A model generated the notes under the pieces. That model had not been told where the DNA came from. It saw only the letters and a program-made list of their open reading frames with translations, and searched no databases. Below are positions 15,201 through 23,700 of a DNA stretch of 39,612 nucleotides, in pieces. How positions within the stretch are numbered: the first letter of the stretch is position 1; each line of letters opens with the position of its first letter. A program made the translations under genes and the position numbers. This DNA is from Malonomonas rubra. GTDB taxonomy: Bacteria > Desulfobacterota > Desulfuromonadia > Desulfuromonadales > Geopsychrobacteraceae. The stretch is from NCBI RefSeq assembly GCF_003247215.1, contig NZ_QKAP01000135.1:1-39612 (forward strand). Reading direction: 5' to 3'.

Positions 15201-18200
15201 GCGTCTGGAAAGTTTCTCCATCATTGGCGGAAGCGGTTTTGGCTATACATTGACGAGCCAACCGGCTGCCGGGGCAACCGGCACCCTACGTTGGGAATTC
15301 GGGGATATCAACAACCCACCGAGTGCTGACGGGACGCCGCTTGATCCCTTGGTGATCCGTTATGTCACGCGGGTCATTACCGATGCCCCGCCGCTGGGAA
15401 TTGCTTACGACATCGATACCGCGCGTGACAATCAGGTGCAACTCTCCTATGCCGGTGGCGATCCGGTGCTATTTCCCAATCGTTTGACGGCTTCGGCGGA
15501 AATCAGTGTTCGCCAGCCACAGATGAGCGCAATCAGCAAGAGTGATCTCGGAACGGGTCGGGACGGTAGCGGCACGGCGGTCGATCCATATCGGGTCAAT
15601 ATCGCGACCGATGTCATGAACTTCCGGTTATCGTCCTGCAACGAGGGGCTGGCACCCGCCTATGGTGTGGTTTTGACTGACCAACTGGCACCCGAGTTTG
15701 ACGAAAGCGGTTTGATCAGCAGTCCACCGGTGGTGCGTATCGGCTCGACCACCTTGAGTGTCGGCACCGACTACAACCTCACCGCGCCGAATCGTGGGGG
15801 CGAATTGCGCATCGCCCTGCAGGACAGCGCTCCGGTCAATCCGGGTGAGTGTGTCATCGTCGATTACAACCTCGGTTTTCACACTGATCTGACAGTTTCT
15901 AAAACCTGGAATAACAGGGCTCGGTTAGCGGAATACCGCTCCTTGCCTCTTGCCGAGGCGGGTCGCCTCTATGCGGCAGGTAGTTCAGCTGATGTTTGGA
16001 TGACCAACTTGGTGAATGTCGAGCAATTGCTGAAATCCCTTGAGTCGGCACCGGAGGCGACCATCGGCGACGAGGTGACCTATCGCATCCGGGTGCCGGT
16101 TCTGCCGATGAACCGGGCGCTGGACGACCTGGTGATTACCGACAGCTTACCAGCCGCTCTGGAATATCTCTCTGCCAGTGCGATCGACAACAGTGGCGCG
16201 TCTGTAAGTCTGGTCGACAACAGCTCGGCCCCAGGCGATATTAGTCTGGGAATCGGGCAAATTCCGGCCGGCGAACAGGTGACCATCACCTTGCGGACCC
16301 GGGTCGTCAACAATGCCGCGGCCAACGCCGGAAACAGTATTATCAACACCGCTTCGTACACTTATGCGGGAATGCCGGTCGGTCTGGATACTGCCTCATC
16401 CAGCGGCCCTTTGACGATTGTCGAACCGACGTTGACCATCGCTAAGTCAGCAGTGAATCTCAGCAACCCCAGCAGCGCCCCTGTAATTGGCGATATCCTC
16501 CGTTACGATCTGGTGTTCATGGCTGCCGGCGGCGTGGTGGGAGATGCGTATTCTTCCGCCTTCGATCTGGCGATAGAAGACAGTCTGGGGGTTGGGCTCG
16601 CCTATCGAGGCGGGACTGTCGTTATCGACGGGGCCGGCAACACGATTGCTGACCCGACGGTGAGTGTTGATGCGGTTTCTACCGCCCAGACGCTCAACTG
16701 GAGTCTGGCTGATGCCACGGCGGATATCGATGTTTTGGAAGGAACTCAAGTGACTCTGTCCTACGAGGTGGAGGTACTTGGCAGCGTACTTCCGGGACAA
16801 ACACTCACCAATAGCGCCGTGGCTCGCTGGACTGGGCAGGACGGCGATAATCCCTTCGAACGTAGCGGAAGCGGCCTGCCGGAGGAGAATGATTATGTCA
16901 CTACGCCGGCGGAAATCAGCCTGACTGCGGCGCTGTCGGTTGTCCTTGGTAAATCGGTGGTTAATCTCACCACCCGCGAGGACCCGGGCGTGAACGCCAC
17001 GCCTGGAGACCGGCTGCGCTACACGCTGGTGCTCAGCAATCAGAGTCTGACGCCCTTGACCAACGGCGTGCTGATTGACGAATTATCCGCCCAGTTCGCA
17101 GCCGGCAGCTTGCAGCTGATCAGCGTACCGCCGGATGCCGATATCACTGCGACCAACCCTTCCGGCGGTTCGGCCGGAACCGGGATGGTTCATCTCGGAA
17201 ACCTGAGTTTGGCGGCGCAAGGTGAGGCTGGAGATTCCTTGACTCTGGTATTCGAGGCGACCCTCGCCCCGGTCATTCAAAGCGGGACTCAGGTGCTGAA
17301 CCGGGCGCAACTGAGTGGTGATAATCTGGCCACCGTGATCAGCAATCAAACAAGCACCCTGATCACTTCGGCTCCTGCCCTTGAGGTCTGGAAGACATCA
17401 CAGGATCTCACCGACGATCTCGCGGTGCTGATGGCCGGTGATACCCTGCGTTACACCATTACCGTCAAAAACGTCGGCACCGAGAATGCCGTCAACGTCT
17501 TGCTGCGGGACCAGATCCCGGCTAACACCCGTTATCTGAACGGCACGACGACCCTGAACGACAACCCGGTGGCGGACCCGGCTCCCGGTGTTTCGCCGCT
17601 ACGGGACGGACTTTTTCTCAATTCACCGGAGGACGCAACGGCCGGGGCGATGCGGGCTGACGCGACCAGCAACTCCGCAAATGTTGCTACGGTCAGTTTC
17701 GACGTGGTGATCAATGCCGATGTCATCGACGGTGCGGTTATTGTCAATCAGGGGTTCGTCGATTTTGCCGGAACCGGCAGCGGCTCGGCCCCGGAAGAAC
17801 CGTCCGACGATCCGGCTACCGCGGTTGCGGATGATCCAACCCGAGATGTAGTCGGCAACCTGCCGTTGATCGATGCGCACAAGACGGTGGATATTCTCGT
17901 AGACAACGGTTCGCTAGGGATCGTCGATCCGGGTGATCGGCTCCGTTATACGATAGTGGTCACCAATACTGCTGCGACGCCGGCCACCGCTGTGGTGCTC
18001 CGTGATGCAGTACCCGCGTTCACTACCTATGTGGACGATTCCGTGCAGTTGAACGGCCTTCCGGTAGGCCAGCCGGACCTCGGCGTCTCACCATTGACTG
18101 CCGGTATCGACCTGAGTTCCTCCGACCTGACACCGCCCCTGCCGAGTGCGGACGGCGGCATTCTGTCAGCCAACGGGACCGCCACGATCAGTTTCGACGT

Positions 18201-20613
18201 CGAGGTTCAGGCCGGAGTTGCTGAGGGCACCATCATCAGCAACCAGGGTTTTGTCAGTAGCGCCGAACAGGCCGATGAACCAACAGACGCCGACGGTATC
18301 GACAGCAACGGCGATCAGCCGACCCAGATCGTGGTGGGGGCGGCTCAACAGCTAAGTATCCTCAAGCAGGTTGCAGTGATTGACGGCGGTACGGCAGAGG
18401 CCGGCAGCCAGCTCGAATACCTGATTCGGGTGACCAATATCGGTAGCCTGCCGGCTACGCAGGTCTTAGTGACCGATGATCTGGCTCTAAAGATAGATGG
18501 TCTGCCTCCGCTCGCCGATTATGTGGACTATATCGCCAACTCCGCCCGTTTGAATGGCTCTGCCACCGGTGTGACCTTTATGGGGACACAGTTGACGGCC
18601 GACTATGCCGCCGAATATGGCGATTTGCCGGCGGGCGCTGATTTCGAGGTGCGCTTCCGGGTCAGGATCAAACCGACGGTGGCGCGGGGGACGACTCTTA
18701 CCAACAGTGCTCAGGTCACTTGGGACAACAATCCGCCTGTGAGCGCGGAGGTTTCCCTAGACGTGGGCGGGGCTCCGGAAAGTGCCGCCCTGAACGGGCG
18801 TGTCTGGCACGATGCCGACCTGAACCTGCTTGACGACGACGGCGAACGCCCTCTGGAGGGGTGGACCGTTGAGCTGTCCCGCGCTGGCCGCATGCTTGCT
18901 TCAGTGCTGACCAATGTCGATGGGGAGTATCGTTTCAGCGGCCTGCCCACCAACGAAACGACCGGCGAATTTTACCAGGTACGCTTTCTGGCGCGGGGAG
19001 CCGGGCCGGACACCGCTTCCTTGGGGGATGGCGACTCCCCCTTTACCAATGGCCCACAGCAGATCAGCGATATTACCGTTCCCGACGGTGCCAACCTGCA
19101 AAACCTGAATCTGCCGATTACGCCGAACGGTGTGATTTACGACTCGATCCGACGTGAGCCGATTGCCGGTGCCCAGGTGACCCTAATAAATGCGGTATCC
19201 GGAAACACTCTGCCGAGCACCTGTTTTGACGATCCCCGTCAGCAGGAACAGCTAACTGCTCTGGACGGTTATTACAAGTTCGCGCTTAACTTCGGTGATG
19301 CGGCCTGTCCGGCTGGTACCGATTATCTCATCGAGGTCGTGCCGCCACCAAGCGGTTACACGGGGATGCCTTCGCGGATCATTCCTCCGACCAGTGACGC
19401 CACAACGACAGCGTTTTCCGTTCCTGCTTGTCTCGGTAGTGCGGCTGATGCCGTACCGACCAGTGCCGACAGTTGCCAGGTGGTAGTCGACGCCGAAGTG
19501 CCGCTGCGGGAGGTTGCACCGCGTACCGCAGGGACCGCCTATCATTTGCATCTTAAGTTGGACAACAGTCTGGTTCCCGGGGATAGCCAGATCTTTAACA
19601 ACCCGATTCCGATCGATCCGGTGGCCGACGAGGCGGTAGCGATCACCAAGACTGCTGCTCGACTGACGGCCAGCCGGGGAGACCTGGTGCCCTACACTAT
19701 CCGGGTGAACAATGTTTTCGGGGTACCACTGACCGATGTGTCGTTGATCGATCGTTTCCCGGCTGGCTTCAAGTACGTGACGGGGTCCGCTCGGTTGGAC
19801 GCGGTGCCCGCAGAACCTCACTGGACCGGAAGAGAGTTGAGCTGGGAGAATCTGGATCTGCCGGTGGATGCCAGCCTCACCCTGCAACTGCTGTTGGTGG
19901 TGGGGGGCGGTGTTAGCGAAGGGGAGTACGTCAACCGGGCGCTGGTACGCAACAGTGTCAGCGGCGATCAGTACTCGGGCGAAGCGACCGCGACTGTGCG
20001 GATTGTCCCCGATCCAACCTTCGATTGCAGCGATGTTATTGGCAAGGTGTTCGATGACCGCAACCGGAACGGGCAGCAGGAATCGGGGGAAGACGGGCTG
20101 GCCGGGGTCCGGCTGGCGACGGCGCGTGGACTGCTCGTGACCACCGATCCCAACGGGCGTTTCCATATCACCTGTGCCCAAGTGCCGGATTTGGAGCGGG
20201 GCAGCAATTTCATTTTGAAGCTGGATGATCGCACCCTGCCGAGCGGCTTCCGTCTGACCACCGAGAACCCGCGGGTGCAGCGTGCCACTCGCGGCAAGAC
20301 ACTGCGCTTCAATTTCGGCGCGACCCTGCACCGGGTGGTGACCATCGATGTGGCCGACGGAGCCTTTGAGCCGGACAGTACCGAACTGCGTCCGCAGTGG
20401 CAACCCCGCATCGATCAGTTGCTGCAGGTTCTGAAGGAGGCGACTTCGGTGTTACGGCTTTCCTATCTGGCCGATATCGAAGCGGAGAGTCTGGTGAAAA
20501 AACGCCTCGCCATGCTGAAGCGGACCCTGACGGAACGTTGGGAACAGGGCGAGGGGAACTATCGTCTGGCGATTGAAAGCGAAGTGTTCTGGAGGCGCGG
20601 CAGCCCGCCTTAA
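12223..20613 (+). CDS. Giant secreted DUF11-repeat surface protein (2796 residues)
   Basis: An exported protein with a signal peptide (hydrophobic core at about 22-36, ending GPVQA). About thirteen consecutive DUF11 (conserved repeat/isopeptide-type Ig-like) modules begin near residues 139, 295, 472, 626, 769, 936, 1101, 1264, 1402, 1569, 1718, 1881 and 2043. Each starts with a K-S/T motif followed by GDxLxYxIxVxN. Then come an SdrD-B-like domain (about 2189), a carboxypeptidase-regulatory-like domain (about 2303), another DUF11 module (about 2471), a second SdrD-B-like domain with DRNRNGQQESGE (about 2603), and a C-terminal OmpA-like segment (about 2706-2796). No sortase motif is seen. Such proteins are typically cell-surface fibres or adhesins. 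It heads the riboswitch-controlled operon. The ribosome-binding site is weak (AGCGAAG). Confidence 0.88.
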   Translation: MQLQTHNLHIEEKRNRIRGGWFGLLLLVLLLAVAGPVQAVDKFCSDAPYFGVIDGNVHPVPNQITIDRDCTFQNFPESNPLTTTVNFQTNDPSIYLIIFNNVIFTGHMACASIDHRIWFSNGSDYGSSNSCQDLFIPVESIAKQAPAETAAVGVPFTYTLTLPSMTEVGGPSLNDLHTVTLWDDLTATGAALTYVDINAYYKNSGTPVTLVPENDPDALGGIWTSKNLSYKPLPLILKGEQIIVELTVVLDDSPVNTVGTSFTNTAKWSFGRLIEGEFYSPLPGEWGVSEPMTIAAPELVVTKTSDETALNLGVPVTFTIEVQNVGGSEAWNTSVVDQIPDGMCDQDPTATLSARIIAADGSPVATLEQGIDFTLNYDATPAPTCPLSLDLKSAKAVIGPSERLLISYESQLDGDTTADGLTLTNVAGAVKWFSADPNGGTSPKPISRTLSDGTPGVDDHQDSQSVTTALSGYYFQKTVTNLTSNVSPATTAAPGDQLRYRLRVFNVDQTLNDITLLDQLNPTYFDLGSFSMVTLPAGSAFSFDPVTGMLQINGGSGDLNVAVGEELVIEFDVTLRSSLSNGTLVVNQAEFTAFGPLNAISDDPYFNGIAPPGEPADPTRVEIQSPGPLEKSNDQSTATIGEQFIYSITVPAEPVAIPLYDVRVMDNLSLSTADLRFISAEIAGGSWVPNNVGSDTNLIIADTSTGIDIPANGQAIIKIRVELLNSVTNQTGLSFANSASYSYNRSNGNETTRTLGGAGSSPNMRIVEPALSGSKAVSFILPAGKPSTDPAVVGDILEYRISMTNNGDSTAFDVSVVDTPPAEVLLVPGSATAQLNGVGISGFVAEPTELVGGGLVWGPLNDDGSLDIPAGQTLVLTYQVTVSSVAGTAFSNSVYLDWSSLDGDISAERTGDGCPTVTAPDDYCYGPATVSVSTLDNTTIIKTVADDSFAETPASSGAPIVRVGDTVTYDLTLNLQEYITQDVAVEDQLPVGMRLESFSIIGGSGFGYTLTSQPAAGATGTLRWEFGDINNPPSADGTPLDPLVIRYVTRVITDAPPLGIAYDIDTARDNQVQLSYAGGDPVLFPNRLTASAEISVRQPQMSAISKSDLGTGRDGSGTAVDPYRVNIATDVMNFRLSSCNEGLAPAYGVVLTDQLAPEFDESGLISSPPVVRIGSTTLSVGTDYNLTAPNRGGELRIALQDSAPVNPGECVIVDYNLGFHTDLTVSKTWNNRARLAEYRSLPLAEAGRLYAAGSSADVWMTNLVNVEQLLKSLESAPEATIGDEVTYRIRVPVLPMNRALDDLVITDSLPAALEYLSASAIDNSGASVSLVDNSSAPGDISLGIGQIPAGEQVTITLRTRVVNNAAANAGNSIINTASYTYAGMPVGLDTASSSGPLTIVEPTLTIAKSAVNLSNPSSAPVIGDILRYDLVFMAAGGVVGDAYSSAFDLAIEDSLGVGLAYRGGTVVIDGAGNTIADPTVSVDAVSTAQTLNWSLADATADIDVLEGTQVTLSYEVEVLGSVLPGQTLTNSAVARWTGQDGDNPFERSGSGLPEENDYVTTPAEISLTAALSVVLGKSVVNLTTREDPGVNATPGDRLRYTLVLSNQSLTPLTNGVLIDELSAQFAAGSLQLISVPPDADITATNPSGGSAGTGMVHLGNLSLAAQGEAGDSLTLVFEATLAPVIQSGTQVLNRAQLSGDNLATVISNQTSTLITSAPALEVWKTSQDLTDDLAVLMAGDTLRYTITVKNVGTENAVNVLLRDQIPANTRYLNGTTTLNDNPVADPAPGVSPLRDGLFLNSPEDATAGAMRADATSNSANVATVSFDVVINADVIDGAVIVNQGFVDFAGTGSGSAPEEPSDDPATAVADDPTRDVVGNLPLIDAHKTVDILVDNGSLGIVDPGDRLRYTIVVTNTAATPATAVVLRDAVPAFTTYVDDSVQLNGLPVGQPDLGVSPLTAGIDLSSSDLTPPLPSADGGILSANGTATISFDVEVQAGVAEGTIISNQGFVSSAEQADEPTDADGIDSNGDQPTQIVVGAAQQLSILKQVAVIDGGTAEAGSQLEYLIRVTNIGSLPATQVLVTDDLALKIDGLPPLADYVDYIANSARLNGSATGVTFMGTQLTADYAAEYGDLPAGADFEVRFRVRIKPTVARGTTLTNSAQVTWDNNPPVSAEVSLDVGGAPESAALNGRVWHDADLNLLDDDGERPLEGWTVELSRAGRMLASVLTNVDGEYRFSGLPTNETTGEFYQVRFLARGAGPDTASLGDGDSPFTNGPQQISDITVPDGANLQNLNLPITPNGVIYDSIRREPIAGAQVTLINAVSGNTLPSTCFDDPRQQEQLTALDGYYKFALNFGDAACPAGTDYLIEVVPPPSGYTGMPSRIIPPTSDATTTAFSVPACLGSAADAVPTSADSCQVVVDAEVPLREVAPRTAGTAYHLHLKLDNSLVPGDSQIFNNPIPIDPVADEAVAITKTAARLTASRGDLVPYTIRVNNVFGVPLTDVSLIDRFPAGFKYVTGSARLDAVPAEPHWTGRELSWENLDLPVDASLTLQLLLVVGGGVSEGEYVNRALVRNSVSGDQYSGEATATVRIVPDPTFDCSDVIGKVFDDRNRNGQQESGEDGLAGVRLATARGLLVTTDPNGRFHITCAQVPDLERGSNFILKLDDRTLPSGFRLTTENPRVQRATRGKTLRFNFGATLHRVVTIDVADGAFEPDSTELRPQWQPRIDQLLQVLKEATSVLRLSYLADIEAESLVKKRLAMLKRTLTERWEQGEGNYRLAIESEVFWRRGSPP

Positions 20614-20681
20614 GCGGGCGGGTGCGGACCTTTAGTTTCAGGGAAGGGCGGTTTCGGTTACATGAATCGTTCTTTCCCTGA
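20603..20681 (+). other. Intercistronic inverted repeats
   Basis: A perfect hairpin spans the stop codon (GCCCGC 20603-20608 with GCGGGC 20614-20619). A second inverted repeat pairs TCAGGGAA (20638-20645) with TTCCCTGA (20674-20681). Neither has a U-run, so they are more likely RNA-processing or stability elements between the giant gene and the barrel gene than full terminators. Confidence 0.5.
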
Positions 20682-20722
20682 TAAATGCAACCTTACCTCG
20701 TGGGCAAATGAAAAGTGGGTAA

Positions 20723-23700
20723 ATGGAAAAGCGTACGATAGTCATTTTCTGTCTGAGCATATGGCTTGCAACGGGTGGTGGGGTGTTCGCAGCTGCGATG
20801 CCTGACTTACTGGTTGTTGAGCCACAGGTGGATGTTCGGGAATCAGCCGGCTTTGGGGCTGCAACCGAAAGGCATCTGCCGCCCGAGCAGATCGCCCGGA
20901 CTTGGCTGCTCGACCCGTCCATTTTCAACGCCGATCAGGGCGATCAGGTGGAAGTGCAGCAGGTTGTAGAGCCGGACATCGAGACCGTCAAGCTCACCGA
21001 TCTGGTGGCGCCGATTCATTTCTACGAGGGGGAAGCGCAGATTCCCACGGAACACCTGTCCCGGCTGCGGGAGGTACTCGACAGCATGCGGCATCGTGAC
21101 AACGTGCGGCTGCACTTCGTCGGGCATGCTGATTCTCAGCCGCTCAGTTCCGCCTTGGAAGCGATTTATGGCGACAATATCGGTTTATCCCGGGAGCGAG
21201 CGGGAACGACCGCGGAGTATTTTCAGCAAGCTCTGAATCTTCCCCCGGAAGGTATTTCCTACGAAGGCGTCGGGGCCAGCCAGCCGCTTGCCGACAATGC
21301 GACGGAGACCGGTCGGGCGCTCAACCGGCGGGTGGAGGTCGAGGTCTGGTACGACGAAATCGGTGAGAAGACAGTCGATCGGGAAGTTATCGTTCCCCGC
21401 CAGGTTAACCAAGTCAAGGTTTGCCGGACCGAAACCGTCTGCAAGCTGCGTTACCGGGAAGGGCATGAACATCGTGCCCGGATCAGGAACCTGGTCGCTC
21501 CTCTGCACTATCGCGAAGGGATGTTGACTGTCCCGGACAGTTTCCAAAGGCAGATCGAGCAGTCCCTGGACAACCTACGCGGCAAGCGAAATCCGGTCGT
21601 AAAATTTATCGCCTATTCCGACACTAAGCCGCTAGATGGTCGGGAAAAGCGGATCTATGAAGATCACCTTGGTTTGACCAAGGCGGTTGCGCGCCGCGTC
21701 TCTCTGGCGGTGGGCGAAGAGCTTGGGTTGACCGGCTACAGCCTTGCCAGCGAGGGAAAAGGGACGGATCAGCCTGTCGCTTCCAATGACACCCCTCAGG
21801 GGCGTAGCAGAAACCGCCGCGTCGAAGTGGAATTCTGGTATGACGACCCATTACAGGATCTGCCCGACGAACCCCAGATCTGTCCTGATGATAGCGGTGC
21901 CGAAACAGTAACTCGGATCTACGAGCCGCCGGGTGGCAGTATCGAACCGATCCGGTTTGAGCAGGGCAACCCAGTGGTAACGGCGGCTGAAGTCGAACGG
22001 CTGCGGCAGCAAATGGACGAGATCAGCGATCGGAGCAATGTGCGACTGCGCTTCATCGGCTATATCGGTAATAAACCTCTGGATCGACGGACTGCAGCAG
22101 TTTACGGCGACGACATCGGCTGGTCAACAGTCCGCGCTGTGCGGGTCAAGCACCTGGTCAGCGAGATGCTAGGGCTCACTGAGGAACAGACGGAATCCGA
22201 AGGGCGTGGCTACGTTCAGGCGGACGATGTGGTCAATGAGGGCTTTCTCGAGTCGAATGACTCACGGGTTGAAGTGCAGATCGTCTATGACGAGTTGCTG
22301 CTTCTCGATGACTTCGAGGGGGTGGAGATCACCCGCATGTCGCGCGAGATTCATACCGAGCATCCCTATGCTCTCAACCTGATGCGTATCTCGGTCGATG
22401 GCCGGCCGCTCGATGATCCGGGCAAGGATGTGACCGATCTGCAGCGCTGCACTGATGTGGCCCTGGACCGGGCACAGGTGCGGTTCAAGCACAACAGCCT
22501 GCAACGAGAGCCGCGGCTCAACGTGACCGCTTGGCCCCGCGCCATCCGGTGGCAGGATGATCCGGAGACTGCTTTTGTCGAGAATCGGGTTGGTTTCCGT
22601 CTTTATCTCAATTATCGCAGTTTCATCGACCGGGCGGAAGTGCGGATTTTCGATGAACAGCAATCGGTCCGCGATCTGCCGTTGGCGGTGGTGGTAATGG
22701 ATGAGGATGGTTTGGCTGCTTGGCAGCCGGAATTCACTACCTTCTCCGCCACCGGTCGAAACCTGAAATACTTGGTGCGGGTCTACGATTCCCAAGGACG
22801 TTATGACGAGACGGTTCCCCAACCCCTGTGGGTGACCGACCGCCTCGATGCGGAAACCCTGACCGTCGAGCCGGCAACGGAACTATTGGCCGGCTATGGT
22901 GAAAGCCGACTCGCCACCCGGCAGATTCCGCTGCACGGGGGTACGGTGCAGGCTTACGGTCAAGCCATCCCAACCGGTTATCAGGTCTGGCTTGCCGGTT
23001 ACCCGGTTCCAGTCGATCGGGAAGGGAAGTTTGTCGCCGAAGAGATCCTGCCGGAAGGGGTGAATACAGTTGAAGTGGCGGTTCTGGATCAGGTGGGGAA
23101 CGGCGAACTTTTCCTTCGTGATCTGGAGTTGGAGCACAACGACTGGTTCACCGTAGGGATCGCCGATCTGACCCTGTCGGCCAGTAGTACCGACGGACCG
23201 GCCAACCTGGTCGCCCCGGATGAAAAGCGCTATCGCGAGGATGTCGGTCTGCAGGGACGATTGGCCTTCTTTACCCAGGGGCGCTTTGGGGAAGATTGGG
23301 GCTTGACCGCCAGCGCCGATACCCGCGAGGAGGAGTTCGACGAAATTTTCAGTAACTTCCTGGACAAATCCCCGGAGGCCTTGTTCCGGCGAATCGATCC
23401 TGACTATCACCTGCCGACTTACGGTGATGACAGTACCGTCACCGAAGTTGCACCGACTTCAGGAAAGTTCTACCTGAAGTTGGACAAAGGGGACAATTAC
23501 GGCCTGTGGGGGAATTTCAAGGTCGACTACACCGACAATAGCCTGGCTCATGTAGACCGAGGCTTGTACGGGGCCAGGCTGCATTACCAGACTGGCGCCT
23601 TGACCACTTTTGGTGAGCGTCGTCTGGAAGTCGACGGGTTTGCCGCCGAACCGGGCACTGTGGCCGGGCGCGATGAGTTCAGAGGGACCGGCGGGTCGCT

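Noticed and set aside
19252-20403. A 383-residue minus-strand open frame
   Set aside because: It lies wholly inside the giant DUF11 gene, whose reading frame has clear domains. The antisense product shows no recognisable motif.
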